64,000 nt of DNA from Paraspadella gotoi (GCA_051294375.1 JBJCIZ010000744.1:1354262-1418261); one strand, 5' to 3'; shown: positions 10,391 through 23,098, counted from the first letter of the stretch. Notes: a model not told the origin generated them from the sequence alone. Made by a program: numbers and translations.

Positions 10391-11698
10391 AAAGGCGACT
10401 CATAATATCAACAAACGAACGTTTTATCTAATTTTTTTTAAACATTTTGTTTTATAATTTCCGTTAATTAAATGACTATTTTGTGTATATTTTTTTTTTT
10501 TTAATTCGTCCTTGAAATTTCGTTACTTTTGTAAATATACCCTGGCCTTTTGTTTTTGAGAAAAAAATATGTCGCGATTTTCTTTTTCAACGATTATTTA
10601 CATTTTAAATAAATTGCGGTAAAAATCTACCGAATCGGCAACAATAATATTCAATAAATTAGATTGTAAGTTCTTAATCTTGTGACCGCCACCAAAGAAT
10701 TATTTTTGTTAAATAAACATTAATGTAGATTTTAAAAATATTAAAAAAATATGTCAGAATTTTTTTTATTTTTAATAATCCATTAGTAATAAATTACGAT
10801 AGATATCTACCGAATTAGCAATAAAAAATTTGATAAATAAATAAATTAGATAAATAAAAAAATTAGATTGTTAGTTCTTAATCTTGTAACCGTCACCAGA
10901 ACATTATTTTTGTTTAACAAATGATAATGGAGTTTTAATAAGTTTGAGCAAACAATACCGGATCTGCCCACGATCATTAGCGGTAAGCAGCTGATCAGAT
11001 AATTAATTAATTAATTAATTAATTAATTAATTAATATTAATTTTTTTTATCTGTGTTAAAATCTCGCCTCTCAATCACAAAACAACAATCTCGATCATAA
11101 AATTAATTCGATGTTCTGACATGATATATGTTAATGCCCAACAAGATTGGGGGGCCGACCGATGGACCGACAAAGTGAATTATAGAGCCGGATCTTGCTG
11201 TAAGCAGATCCGACTAAAAAGACTGTCAAGCGTAACAACTAATTCGTCGCAAGAGAAGCAAATTCAATAACTTGACTATTTAGTATTTACAACCAAAGAT
11301 CAAATTTGTTTTCGTGGTTTCGGGGGTGATTAAAGGGTTATAGGTTTACAGCGAGGGGTTAAATAGGTGAAGAGGGCGTTCAGGGTTCGCAGTGGATCAC
11401 CAGGGGATTGGGCAGTTGGGAGTGGTCGTTACAGGTTTACTTGAAGGTGGGATACAGTTGAGAATGGTTGGGTGTAAACCGTGAAGGGGTTCGTGATTTT
11501 AAGTGAGAATTTTTAAGTGTTTAGTGAGAGGGTATAATTATTTAGAGTAAATCTTCAGAGTAAGGTTGTAAAGAGGCTTGAGGGGTTTTGGAGGTGGTCC
11601 AGTGGTAGTTCAGTGGGATCAAGTTTCTCGCGGTCAGCTAAATCGGCGACCATACACCGGACCGACAGGCACAAAATAATCCAAATCCAAATTATTCA
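10391..11698. other. Non-coding stretch, copy 1
   Basis: AT-rich sequence with a (TTAA)n run (about 10999-11030). It also contains a segment resembling the start of the block (gttctgacatgatatatgtt...gaccgacaaagtgaatta, compare 7760-7860) and a G-rich, T-poor stretch from about 11310 to 11610. The copy-2 equivalent is 19490-20795. I see no convincing coding exon. Confidence 0.65.
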
Positions 11699-13995
11699 TC
11701 AACGATCCATCGACTCGATCCCCGCGACCACTCTCGACGATCCTCTCAAGTCTTCGATTATGCGTTGGGACGTCGTTTTCGCATTCGACGGCGGCGATGA
11801 GGGGCATGCGGGAAAGCCAGGAGGAGGAGGAGGGAGTATGACGAAGAAGACGACGACGACGACGACAACTCTATGATGTCATCAATTCGCGATTTAAAGT
11901 TTCATGAGATAGTTGACGATTTCGGGAAAAGGGCTCTCGAATGGGGCGAGATTGTCGAGCATCTCTGGACGAGAGACTGAAGAGGAATTTTGTTTTAATT
12001 TTAACCTTAATGTTTAACTTGAATAAGTCTCTTAAACTTATTTAAACTAATTCTTATCCCTAATCTCTACCCATAGCTTTTTTTTTTTTGGGCGAACAAT
12101 AAACGGACAATAAACAATAAATAACAATATTTTTTTAAAAAAAAGTTGATTATATCGTTTGAACTCACCCGAATCCTCACAAAGTCGGGGCAATCCGTCC
12201 AATTGTAAACATCATGGGATTTCACGGTTCGACGGCGCGATCTTTTCGCAAGGCTCCTCGTCGATTTCGTCTGAAACGAGGAGAAAAAAAAAAAAAAAAA
12301 ACAGAACTCGTTACATAGAACGTGCAAGTCTAAAAAGAGGCTTACTTTAACTTTTCAGAAGGCGATTGAGGTTATTCCGCATGGACTCGATTTTTGAAGA
12401 GCAACTTCCTCATGGAAACAAACGTCGGAATCGAATCTGTATGGATACAAATAGTACGTAATTACGGTATGATAGTAACAACATTATAACTAATCATTTA
12501 AATATGTTATTTTTTCTAAATGAAAGTACAGTCGCAGTATGTAAAGTCAGACGAATATCTACAAACTCAGATGCTCTTTTAATATAGGAGATATGCGACG
12601 TTTGTCTCTTTCTCTCTTTTGCGGTCATTCCAGATCTGCTCTGAAACGGGACTCTCTCTAAAATAATAAACGTTTGTGGACGCTCATGGACGCTTAGTGG
12701 ATTCTTTGTGGATTTGTTTATTCTTACTATGCTTCTTTTATTAATTAGTTAGTATTTCATTGATTGGTATTTTATGAATATCTATATGCTTTGATTATTT
12801 TATTAAGGTACCCTTAAAATATCGAGACTCAAGTGATAAGAAACTTATAAACTTATGGCGCCAGCGGTCTCGCTTTTCAGTCCAGTTTCTTGACAAAAAA
12901 TTTTGATCTTTTTTTGGGGGGGGTATAATATTTCCGACTGTATATGCTGTCTCAGTATAAAAAAGACAGGAGAGAGAGAGAGAGGGAGAGACTTGAAATA
13001 GTGAACCATTCAAACAATAATGCCCTTAGGCCTTAACTAAGGAACAAGGGCCATAACATTTAAAAAGGACTTAGAGAATGCTTGCTCTTTCCTCAACAGT
13101 TTTACGTATGACTCCCACTGGTCTCTCGCCCCCCCCAATCTTCATTTAAATCATGTTGTTTTTGTTGTTGCTGTTGTTGATATTCGTATCGTCGACTGAT
13201 TGAAACATGACCGACTCTGAGACAGATATCACATATCACATATCACACTGCAGAGAGAGAGAGAGGAGAGAGAGAGAAGAGAGAGTAAGAGGAGAGAGAA
13301 AAAGCCAGCCGGGAGTAGACAAAGAGAGCACAAACCCGGACAGTAAAACAAACTGAGAACATTAAATTAACATACATTAACAGAATAAAGTACCTTTCTC
13401 TTTTCCTCGACTTAAAACTTTCGGTTTCTTTAAGACGGGTAAAGCCGGCCTTTTGACGGAGCGAGATCGAGAGCGCCGTTTTTCCGCGCCGGCGTCACGT
13501 CTGTAGTCCTCGGCTCGAGACAGGATGGAACGTGAGGACGAACCGAGAGAAAAGGAGAAAGGCGGCGCCGACGCCGACGACGACGTCCGACGAAGATCGA
13601 AGGAATTTTCGATTGATGATCTTTTGTTTCCAGGAAGGACGAATTGGGCGCTGAATTTTAAATTGTTTTTTTTTAAAACAAGAAGATTATTTATAAAAAG
13701 ATTATTAGTTATGCGTTATTATAAATAAGGTGTTATTGCTTTTATTGTTCACTATAACGCTGCACGAGTTGAGCGAGATGAGATTTGAATTTTACGAATA
13801 TATTTTTATAACGTGCTACTACTCCTATTTTTATTAGCAGATCACATTAGAAGCTAGAATAAGTACAAGAAGTCATTTGGGATTTTCGACATTATATTTG
13901 TAAATTTGTATTAAAATTTGAAGAGAGAAAATCCATTTTCTTACCTTTTTGTGAAACATGGGTAAAGTCTCTTGATCCAGATTTTCTTTTGACAT
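11699..13995 (-). pseudogene. Minus-strand unknown gene, copy 1 (frameshifted)
   Basis: Counterpart of 20796-23098. The five exons map to about 13945-13995, 13394-13650, 12346-12436, 12169-12270 and 11699-11976. Their lengths differ from copy 2 by -1, -2, 0, 0 and -4 bases, and there are compensating indels inside exons 3 and 4, so the frame is broken several times. All splice sites are recognisable, though the exon-3 donor has lost a base. The pattern of single-base losses in runs suggests consensus error as readily as decay. Confidence 0.55.
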
Positions 13996-14009
13996 TTTAA
14001 TTGAAATAT

Positions 14010-15008
14010 ATTTTATAAAAAATCTTTAAAAAGTATAAATAATTAATGTGATAAAATGAGTTCGCAGTGGAGGCATCGACTTTCAAAATAGCTGCTCACT
14101 TTTATACTTATTCCTTTTTCCGGCCCAGTCAGCTTACTTTCCCTTGACCTCGCAACACTTACCCTTTCTCTCTTACCGAACTTTTTCTTGCTGAGTGTGG
14201 CTGAAATCCAGACGTTTTGTGATGTGAGTTTTATATTGTTAGGTGTTTTTTTCGGTGAAGAGGTAAAGGTTGTCGGATCCCTGCAATGATCCTGATTTCA
14301 ACCGCACTGTTCACGACGAAACTGTTCTTTGCTTTCTCTACTTTCTTTCTTTATTTCTTTTATTGTCCCTCTTTGTTTTTCCGTGATTGTTCATTTCTTT
14401 CTTTTTTCTTTTTTTTTTTTTTTCCGATTTTTTCTTTTATTTCTTTCTTTTCTTTCTCTCTCTTTTCACTCTTTCTTTCTATCTTTCTTTCTTTCTTTCT
14501 TTTTATTTTATTCTTCCATTATTCTCTATCCCCTCTCTCTTCTTTAACTCAAGCTGTTCCATCTAATATCTGACTCTGATCTGAACAATTTGGCATAAAT
14601 AGTACTTTGTGTTGACGACTATTGTTCTATTTTTTTAAGTACTCGCGGAGGACACAACTCTATAAGTCACTTTGTCGATCATGAACATATATGTCCGAAT
14701 ACCGATATCAATAAAGAATTAAGTTACAAAATATTTTTTATCTATTATGTTTATACATGTAGTCATCAGTTGGGAACTATTACAAATTAATCTTAATCAA
14801 CTTCAGTTTTCAGAAAAATTTTTGAGAACGAATTTCAGACGGCGGACAATTTGACAAGAATTGAACTTGAATTCATAAAACAGGTCCTGAGAATAAAATA
14901 CTTCAATGATCAGCAAAAAAAATTAGTCAGGTTAATCCTACTAAGATGACAATAAATATATAAAAAATCTATAAAACAGGAGAAAAAATAGCATATTTAA
15001 ACATTTCA
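14010..15008. other. Upstream flank of the minus-strand gene, copy 1
   Basis: Contains a pyrimidine-rich CTTT/TTTC low-complexity tract (14325-14550; copy 2: 23385-23610) and AT-rich sequence. It is the likely promoter side of the unknown minus-strand gene. Nothing else is identifiable. Confidence 0.6.
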
Positions 15009-15326
15009 ATTTATTTAAACTGTTGCTCTATCTTATCTTACTCAAAGAAAAGTAACATATTTACAGTATTAATCAAATTTTTTAACTGTGGTATAGATTA
15101 AACAGTTAACGTAAATTGAATATCAAAGTAACAAAGAAGATAAGATACAGTCAAAAAATGTTTTAATGTTTTAATTAAAGTTTTAATAAATATTTTAATC
15201 GAAATTTATTCATATAAAACGTGGTTTATAAATTCTCAGCAACGCATTCCCCTTAAGGTCCAAACTGCCGGCTCCCTTCGCCATCCTCAGCATCGTCTTT
15301 CGTTTTCTTCGCTTCTTTTTCAAAAG

Positions 15327-15534
15327 ATTCCGCGAAGTCCAGGGTTTCGTCAGCAGCAAACGAACCATCAAGATCAAATTGGAGACCCCCGCCGAGGGCG
15401 TCGCCAGTCGCTGGGCGGACGAGGGCAAATGGGCGGCCAAGTACGCCAAGATGTTGCGGCGGTGGGAAGCGATCGTCGCCAATAACTTTTGGTCGAGCAG
15501 CGGGATTTTAGAAGAGAAGGGGAAAAACGTTTGA
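15327..15534 (+). CDS. Terminal coding exon of the TRPM-like locus (intact copy)
   Basis: The exon starts after a good acceptor (ttcttcgcttctttttcaaaag) with one base completing a codon. It then has 68 open codons and TGA at 15532-15534. It begins FREVQGFVSSKRT and contains KIKLETPAEGVASRW, KWAAKYAKMLRRWEAIVANN and FWSSSGILEEKGKNV; it is GC-rich like other exons of this genome. Orientation and position after the S6 exon in both inverted arms suggest it encodes the channel's C-terminal tail, which is variable in TRPMs, so I cannot confirm this by motif. In copy 2 the upstream channel exons are absent, so this copy is an orphan exon. Confidence 0.6.
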
Positions 15535-15556
15535 GTTATATTTTCAAGTATTTATA

Positions 15557-15598
<42 letters not shown>

Positions 15599-15750
15599 TT
15601 ATTATTTTTTTTTTATTGGTGTTTATATTTTCTTGTCATGCATGATATTTGACTTATGTTTCGTTTTGGTTTTGGGCAGGTTGGCGACTTTAATTTAATA
15701 AAAATAAATTTCTATGAAAATGACAAAATGAAAAAAAAATNNNNNNNNNN

Positions 15751-16290
15751 TTATTTTTCTGTTTTCTCATGATCAATTGATTATTAAAAATTGAATCAAG
15801 ATGCCCGCATAGTTGTTATTTGTTATTAATAATTGAGGTCGAAAGTTTTAAAATATATATATATTTTATTATTTATTATATATATATATAACCTTATCAA
15901 TCTTTACCTCCATGCTGGCGAGAATCGGAAGAAAGCTGAAGAGCGGTGGGTTGCTAATCCTGAAGGACTTCGCGCCAGGGGATTCATTAAGCGCTTCCGT
16001 CTATTAGTAATTAATTCGATTAATTATTAAATTAATTTAGATTAAATGACAGTTTTCGAGCTATAGATACGCCAACATGCTACAAGTCACATCCCCCTGA
16101 ACGGCTCGGTAACATAACCGCGAAATGGTTAGGATCTTACTGACCTCTGGATCCTCGAACCGAAACCGGAACCTCGTTTCCGGTTCGAGTCCCCACCAGC
16201 CGGAAAGTTTGGTCAATGACGAAGGGTCGTGTCGATTGTGAAGGAAGAATCCGCCGGGTGAACCGTGACAGGAATTTAAGTACTGTTAAA
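15751..16290 (+). other. Segment present only in copy 2, with a tRNA-like stretch
   Basis: Directly after the 10-N gap, this segment has no match in copy 1. At about 16115-16210 it contains gaaatggttaggatcttact and later tttccggttcgagtcccc. These resemble the A box and B box of an RNA polymerase III promoter, with an unusually long region between. It does not fold into a convincing tRNA and is more likely part of another SINE. Confidence 0.45.
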
Positions 16291-16299
16291 CGATATATT

Positions 16300-16535
16300 G
16301 AAGAGACAGTAATTATTGTTATATGTTAGTGACAGAACCATTCAATATAAGCAGTCCCTGAGCTTCGGATCAGGCTGTAACACCGTGTTACAGGCGGGTT
16401 AAGCGCCCCGTCCCTCTTAACTGCTAGGCGGCCACCGGGCTTGAACACTGGACCTTTGGGTTGGGAGGCGAATGACTTGCCTCCGGCACCAGTGGCTGCT
16501 GATAAACGGTTGGTGGATTTTAGTCCGCCATACGT
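16300..16535 (-). mobile_element. tRNA-like SINE copy without the MITE
   Basis: Allelic or paralogous to 6524-7334 but uninterrupted: gcagtccctgagcttcggat runs straight into caggctgtaacaccgtgtta. It gives the empty-site state for the nested MITE. Confidence 0.8.
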
Positions 16536-18380
16536 TCAAGCTAAGCAGGGTAAAATCATGATAGGTTTTAAAATTTTAGTAATTACCGTAGTTCTTGCAA
16601 CATGTATAGATTAATTGATTGTTAGATTGATCGATTGATCGATTTATTAATAAATTTATTAATTGAATAATTAATGCAGCTTGTATTTATATTTAATATA
16701 AAAAGAAAAATGGCATAATTAAATTGTGAAACAGGTTCTTTGTTTTTTCACATTAAAACATTTCCCTCGGACATTCCATCGAAGCTTGAATTCCAGCTTA
16801 ATCAACACTTTCCTACCAACACACAAAAATTTCATCTCAATCTATCCATCCAAGTCAATCGCCCCATATATTCCTCAGTAATTGACATTCAAAACTAGGG
16901 AGGGGGGAACGGACGGACGACATCCGCACATCGTTTTTTTTTTTTTTTTTTTTTTTTGGCATAATTTATCATGATTTGACGTTCTGACATTTTCTGAATG
17001 ACTTACCGACAATATTTATGTGGCGGACTGCGACGGACCGACAAAGTGAATCTTAGAGTCGAGATCAGGCCAGAAATTACTTAAATATAGAGTTTCCTCC
17101 GCCAATAAATTTTAAATTTTTTTTCCTAGATTTCGATATGAAAGACCGACGATGCAAGACCGATAGACCGACGTCAAACCGGTTTGTCGGCCACGTTGTC
17201 GTCGTCATCGTCGTCGTCGTCGTCGTCTGTGCCAGTTTAGTCTATAGAAAAAATATTATATTACCGATTAAACAATTGAATATAAAGTCTTTCGCTGGGA
17301 GACGATACTAACAAAAAAATAATAGTTAAGTGAGAATCTAAAAAAAAAATTAAATAAAGACAAAAAACAAAACAAAAATAATTATTTGATAATTGTTGTT
17401 TATACAAACTTCAAAGTTTAAACTGCTTCGTTAAATTCCTAACGGCTTGGAGCTTTCTATCGCCACCAAACGGTACGACGATAATTTCATATTTGTATTC
17501 TAGCTAAGAGTTCAATAAAGGTCATCCGTGCGCATAGTTTTATAATAAGTAAAATAATAAGTAAATAAAATACGAACAATTCCTAATATCATAAGACGCT
17601 TGTTTCATACTATATATATCATACCATATAAACCATATAACCGAGTGATCATCTTGGAAATCGTGTACGGAACCAAGTCGGGCTTCATTTTCCCAACCCC
17701 ACCTTTTTCATTTTAAATGCGAAATTAAGTAGGTTTTAGGATTAAAGGTTAGGAATTTGGTTAACGATTAATGTTTAAGATTTTATTATTTATCGTTTAG
17801 GAATTATGTTTAGGGTTAAAGGTTAAAAATTTTATATATTCCTTACCCTACTTACCTCTTTTCCCTGATGAGAGACTAGTTAGTACCTACCTTTAGCTAG
17901 ATACCCATCTTCCCAGTAGGGTTTAAGATTAAAGTTAAATATTAAAATTAAAATTAGTATAGTAAATGGCGCGCATTATCTTTTTTTGTTTTTTAAATGT
18001 CTCTTTGTATTGGATTAATCTCCTCCTCTTTATCTTTATCGATTATTTTCTCTTATCTTATTATAAAGATTTTTTATCCTCTTTCCCCCCCCTCCCCCTC
18101 CCCTTTTCTTTAACTCTCTCTCTTTCTCTCCCTCTCTGTTTCTCTTTCTTTCTTTTTCTTTTAATCGAACGTCTATGTAAAATATTTTCCGTTAACAATA
18201 ATAAAAACAAGAATGCGTTTATCGGTGAAGGAGTCACATTAAACTAACGTTAAAAAGAAAACAATCCGAAGAGAAATGTGACACTCTCGGAAAAGAGAGC
18301 CAACTTTTTAACTTTTTCTTAGTCTCTCTCTGTCTCTCTCTCTGTCTCTCTCTCTTCGTCTCCCTCCTCCCCTCTCTCCA

Positions 18381-19284
18381 ATGGAACCTTCAAGTCAATC
18401 CACCCCCCAACCGCTCGCCATTCCACCCACGCACTCCGCTCCGCACGAGGTTCTCCGCATTCCGAGCTCGGGTCTCCCTTCTGCGGAGCCGGGCACGATT
18501 GCGGTACCGACGACTTCCCCGCCGACGGGGACTTGGGTCGGCAGACGGCACCGGAAGAAAATCCCGGGTAGGTTAGAAAAATTATTTATTATATTATATT
18601 ATAAATATCATATCGACTTTTTTTTATTAAATTTGATTATAAAATCGGTACAAGCAATAAAATTTTTTTTTTTATTAATTCAATAAATACGCTTAAATTT
18701 GTATATTATGGTGGACTAAAATCCACTAACTTTTCATCAGCGGCCATTGGTGCTGGAGCAAGTCATTCGCCTCCCAACCCAACGGTCCGGGGTTCTAGCA
18801 CGGTGGTCGCCTTGCAGTTAAGAGGGGCGCTTAACCCGCCTGTAACACGGTGTTACAGCCTGATCCGAAGCTCAGGGAGTGCTAATATTGAACGGTTCTG
18901 TCACTAACTCATAACAACTATTACTGTCTCTAACCTGATACAACCTGCATAGGAAGTTGTAAATTAATATTAAGCAATTCCTTGTGGGATATATAAATGC
19001 ATTTTTTTATTTACACTAAATAATAAAAAAAATACTTGTAAAATTTGTTTGGCTTTAAAGATTAGATTAATTTTTTTAAAATTCATTTGCAATTACATTT
19101 AAACTTAAGTGTGTCGATTCTTATATCTAATTTACCATCTAATCAACGATTTAAGAATTGTTTATTATTTAGCCGTTCTCTCCCATATACAATTTCAGCG
19201 AGAGTCGTCATCGTCATCGCCGTCGTCGTCATCGTCGTCATCATCGTCGTCATCGTCTCCGCATTATTAGCCGTCAAAGGATGA
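18381..19284 (+). CDS. Predicted 90-residue membrane-anchored protein, unknown function
   Basis: Two exons join in phase: 18381-18567 (ATG start; donor gtaggt) and 19199-19284 (acceptor after tcccatatacaatttcag; TGA stop). The predicted protein has a Pro/Ser/Thr-rich stretch of about 52 residues (MEPSSQSTPQPLAIPP at the start). A basic patch RRHRKK follows at 55-60, then about 24 residues of almost pure valine, isoleucine and alanine ending SALLAVKG. That layout resembles a C-terminal tail anchor with a cytosolic N-terminus. Caution: the hydrophobic part is encoded by a GTC/ATC microsatellite, so it could be chance translation of a repeat. I recognise no family. The matching phase across a consensus splice pair is the main support. 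Confidence 0.42.
18708..18932 (+). mobile_element. tRNA-like SINE copy
   Basis: Same insertion as at 9475-9712, carried by the duplicated block, and therefore older than the duplication. It lies between the two exons of the small membrane-protein gene. Confidence 0.8.
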
Positions 19285-19364
19285 ACGAAAGATTAACAAG
19301 ATTAACAAAATTAATAAGATCTGTGAGGTGTTAATAAGAGTTAATCGCCTTGCGCGGCCATTAC

Positions 19365-19440
19365 CATTCCCGTCGACACCATGCCCGGATTTACCATTCC
19401 CGTCGACACCATGCCCGGATTTACCATGCCCGTGCCCGTG
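19365..19440 (+). repeat. 30-bp minisatellite, copy 2 (2-3 units)
   Basis: Same unit as at 10130-10345. One frame runs open through the array and reads IPVDTMPGFT repeats up to a donor-like ctgtgagtaa at about 19481. This could be an exon whose acceptor I cannot identify, or just a GC-rich repeat. It follows the TGA of the small membrane-protein gene by about 80 bp. Confidence 0.7.
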
Positions 19441-20795
19441 GGCACCATGCCCGGCCGACGAAATGCCATGCGTCTTGGGCTGTGAGTAAAAAGGCGACTC
19501 ATAATATCAACAAACGAACGTTTTATCTAATTTTTTTAAACAATTTTGTTTTATAATTTCCGTTAATTAAATGACTATTTGTGTATTTTTTTTTTTTTTA
19601 ATTCGTCCTTGAAATTTCGTTACTTTTGTAAATATACCCTGCCTTTTGTTTTTGAGAAAAAAATATGTCGCGATTTTCTTTTTCAACGATTATTTACAAT
19701 TTTAAATAAATTGCGGTAAAAATCTACCGAATCGGCAACAATAATATTCAATAAATTAGATTGTAAGTTCTTAATCTTGTGACCGCCACCAAAGAATTAT
19801 TTTTGTTAAATAAACATTAATGTAGATTTTAAAAATATTAAAAAAATATGTCAGAATTTTTTTTATTTTTAATAATCCATTAGTAATAAATTACGATAGA
19901 TATCTACCGAATTAGCAATAAAAAAATTTGATAAATAAATAAATTAGATAAATAAAAAATTAGATTGTTAGTTCTTAATCTTGTAACCGTCACCAGAACA
20001 TTATTTTTGTTTAACAAATGATAATGGAGGTTTTAATAAGTTTGAGCAAACAATACCGGATCTGCCCACGATCATTAGCGGTAAGCAGCTGATCAGATAA
20101 TTAATTAATTAATTAATTAATTAATTAATATTAATTTTTTTTATTTGTGTTAAAATCTCGCCTCTCAATCACAAAACAACAATCTCGATCATAAAATTAA
20201 TTCGATGTTCTGACATGATATATGTTAATGCCCAACAAGATTGGGGGGCCGACCGATGGACCGACAAAGTGAATTATAGAGCCGGAATCTGCTGTAAGCA
20301 GATCCGACTAAAAAGACTGTCAAGCGTAACAACTAATTCGTCGCAAGAGAAGCAAATTCAATAACTTGACTATTTAGTATTTACAACCAAAGATCAAATT
20401 TGTTTTCGTGGTTCGGGGGTGATTAAAGGGTTATAGGTTTACAGCGAGGGGTTAAATAGGTGAAGAGGGCGTTCAGGGTTCGCAGTGGATCACCAGGGGA
20501 TTGGGCAGTTGGGAGTGGTCGTTACAGGTTTACCTTGAAGGTGGGATACAGTTGAGAATGGTTGGGTGTAAACCGTGAAGGGGTTCGTGATTTTAAGTGA
20601 GAATTTTTAAGTGTTTAAGTGAGAGGGTATAATTATTTAGAGTAAATCTTCAGAGTAAGGTTGTAAAGAGGCTTGAGGGGTTTTGGAGGTGGTCCAGTGG
20701 TAGTTCAGTGGGATCAAGTTTCTCGCGGGTCAGCTAAATCGGCGACCATACACCGACCGACAGGCACAAAATAAATCCAAATCCAAATTATTTCA

Positions 20796-23098
20796 TCAAC
20801 GATCCATCGACCTCCGATCCCCGCGACCACTCTCGACGATCCTCTCCAAGTCTTCGATTATGCGTTGGACGTCGTTTTCGCATTCGACGGCGGCGATGAG
20901 GGGCATGCGGAAAGGCCAGGAGGAGGAGGAGGAGGAGTACGACGAAGAAGACGACGACGACGACGACAACTCTATGATGTCATCAATTCGATTTAAAGTT
21001 TCATGGAGATAGTTGACGATTTCGGGGAAAGGCTCCTCGAATGGGGCGAGATTGTCGGAGCATCTCTGGACGAGAGACTGGAAGAGGAATTTTGTTTTAA
21101 TTTTAACCTTAATGTTTAACTTGAATAAGTTCTTAAACTTATTTAACTAATTCTTATCCCTAATCTCTAACCCATAGCTTTTTTTTTTTTGCGAACAATA
21201 AACGGACAATAAACAATAAATAACAATATTTTTTTAAAAAAAGTTGATTATATCGTTTGAACTCACCCGAATCCTCACAAAGTCGGGGCAATCCGTCCAA
21301 TTGTAAACATCATGGGATTTCACGGTTCGACGCGCGATCTTTTCGCAAGGCTCCTCGTCGATTTTCGTCTGAAACGAGGAGAAAAAAAAAAAAAAAAACA
21401 GAACTCGTTACCATAGCAACGTGCAATCTAAAAAGAGGCTTACCTTTAACTTTTTCAGAAGGCGATTGAGGTTATTCCGCATGGACTCGATTTTGAAGGC
21501 AACTTCCTCATGGAAACAAACGTCGGAATCGAATCTGTATGGATACAAATAGTACGATAATTACGGTATGATAGTACAACATTATAACTAATCATTTAAA
21601 ATGTTATTTTTTTCTAAATGAAAGTACAGTCGCAGTATGTAAAGTCCAGACGAATATCTACAACTCAGATGCTCTTTTAATATAGGAGATATCGACGTTT
21701 GTCTCTTTCTCTCTTTTGCGGTCATTCCAGATTCTGCTCTGAAACGGGACTCTTCTCTAAAATAATAAACGTTTGTGGACGCTTCATGGACGCTTAGTGG
21801 ATTCTTTGTGGATTTGTTTATTCATTTACTATTGCTTCTTTTATTAATTAGTTAGTATTTCATTGATTGTATTTTATGAATATCTATATGCTTTGATTAT
21901 TTTATTAAGGTACCCATTAAATATCGAGACTCCAAGTGGATAAGAAACTTATAAACTTTATGGCGCCAGCGGTCCCGGTTTTCAGTCCAGTTTCTTGACA
22001 AAAATTTTGATCTTTTTTTTTGGGGGGGGGTATAATATTTCCACTGTATATGCTGTCTTCAGTTAAAAAAAGACAAGGAGAGAGAGAGAGAGAGAGACTT
22101 GAAAATAGTGAACCATTCAAACAATAAATGCCCTTAGGCTTAACTAAGAAACAAGGGCCATAACATTTAAAAAGGACTTAGAGAATGCTTGCTCTTTCCT
22201 CAACAGTTTTACGTATGACTCCACTGTCTCTCGCCCCCCCCCCCAATTCTTCATTTAATCCTGTTGTTTTTGTTGTTGCTGTTGTTGATATTCGTATCGT
22301 CGACGGATTGAAACATTGACCGACTCTGAGACAGATATCACATATCACATATCACAACTGAGAGAGAGAGAGAGAGGAGAGAGAGAGAAAGAGAAAGAGA
22401 GAGAGAAAAAGCCAGGCGGATAGACAAAGAGACACAAACCCGGACAAGTAAACAAACTGAGAACATTAACATTAACATTAACATTAACAGAATAAAGTAC
22501 CTTTCTCTTTTTCCTCGACTTAAAACTTTCGGTTTCTTTAAGACGGGTAAAGCCGGCGCTTTTGACGGAGCGAAGATCGAGAGCGCCGGTTTTTCCGCCG
22601 CCGGCGTCACGTTGTATCCCGGCGTCGAGACAGGATGGAACGTGAGGACGAAACCGAGAGAAAAGGAAAAGGCGGCGCCGACGCCGACGACGACGTCGAC
22701 GAAGATCGAAGCGAATTTTCGATTGATGATCTTTTGTTTCCAGGAAGACGAATTGGGCGCTGAATTTTAAATTTGTTTTTTTTTAAACAAAAGATTATTA
22801 TAAAAAGATTATTAGTTATCGTTATTATAAATTAGTTTATTGCTTTTATTGTTCACTATAACGCTGACGAATTTGAGCGAGATGAGATTTGAATTTTACG
22901 ATATATTTTTATAACTGTACTACTCCATATTTTATTAGACAGATCACATTAAGAAGCTAGAATAATACAAGAAGTCATTTGGGATTTCGACATTATATTT
23001 GTAAATTTGTATTAAAATTTGAAAGAGAGAAAATCCATTTTCTTACCTTTTTTGTGAAACATGGGTAAAGTCTCTTGATCCAGATTTTCTTTTGACAT
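20796..23098 (-). CDS. Five-exon gene for a 261-residue protein, unknown function
   Basis: Minus-strand exons are 23047-23098 (ATG, MSKENLDQETLPMFHKK), 22501-22759, 21444-21534, 21267-21368 and 20796-21077 (TGA). Donors are gtaaga, gtactt, gtaagc and gtgagt, and all phases join exactly. Exon 3 encodes FDSDVCFHEEVAFKIESMRN and NLNRLLKKLK, a likely helix. Exon 4 encodes DEEPCEKIARR and HDVYNWTDCPDFVRIR. Exon 5 encodes EEPFPEIVNYLHETLNRIDD, a serine run of fifteen broken by one tyrosine, then VECENDVQRIIEDLERIVES. The start of exon 2 reads as a hydrophobic stretch (FVDVVVGVGAAFSFSLGF) in the required frame; another frame there gives a Ser/Pro-rich peptide, so an indel is possible. I recognise no family; helical, acidic segments hint at a coiled-coil or binding protein. 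Confidence 0.55.

Larger units (their letters stand above)
5660..15008 (+). repeat. Direct duplication, copy 1
   Basis: This block and 15009-24031 are near-identical and in direct orientation. The offset falls from about 9355 bp at the left end to about 9050 bp near the right end because of internal length differences. The junction near 15008 joins gcatatttaaacattt to caatttatttaaactgttgc. Length differences include the MITE present only in copy 1, a segment next to a 10-N gap present only in copy 2, and the minisatellite at 10130. Copy 1 carries many single-base indels in otherwise coding sequence. Confidence 0.9.

Noticed and set aside
14286-14573. Phenylalanine/leucine/serine-rich frames (also at 23338-23724)
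   Set aside because: They are produced by a CTTT low-complexity tract, with different frames in the two duplicates and no splice context.
16115-16215. A tRNA gene with a long variable arm
   Set aside because: A-box and B-box words are present but I could not pair the acceptor stem, and the segment is next to a gap and absent from the sister copy.
22635-22763. Plus-strand 42-codon frame beginning MEREDE
   Set aside because: It overlaps exon 2 of the minus-strand gene, whose splice phases match on both sides. It is kept as an alternative only.
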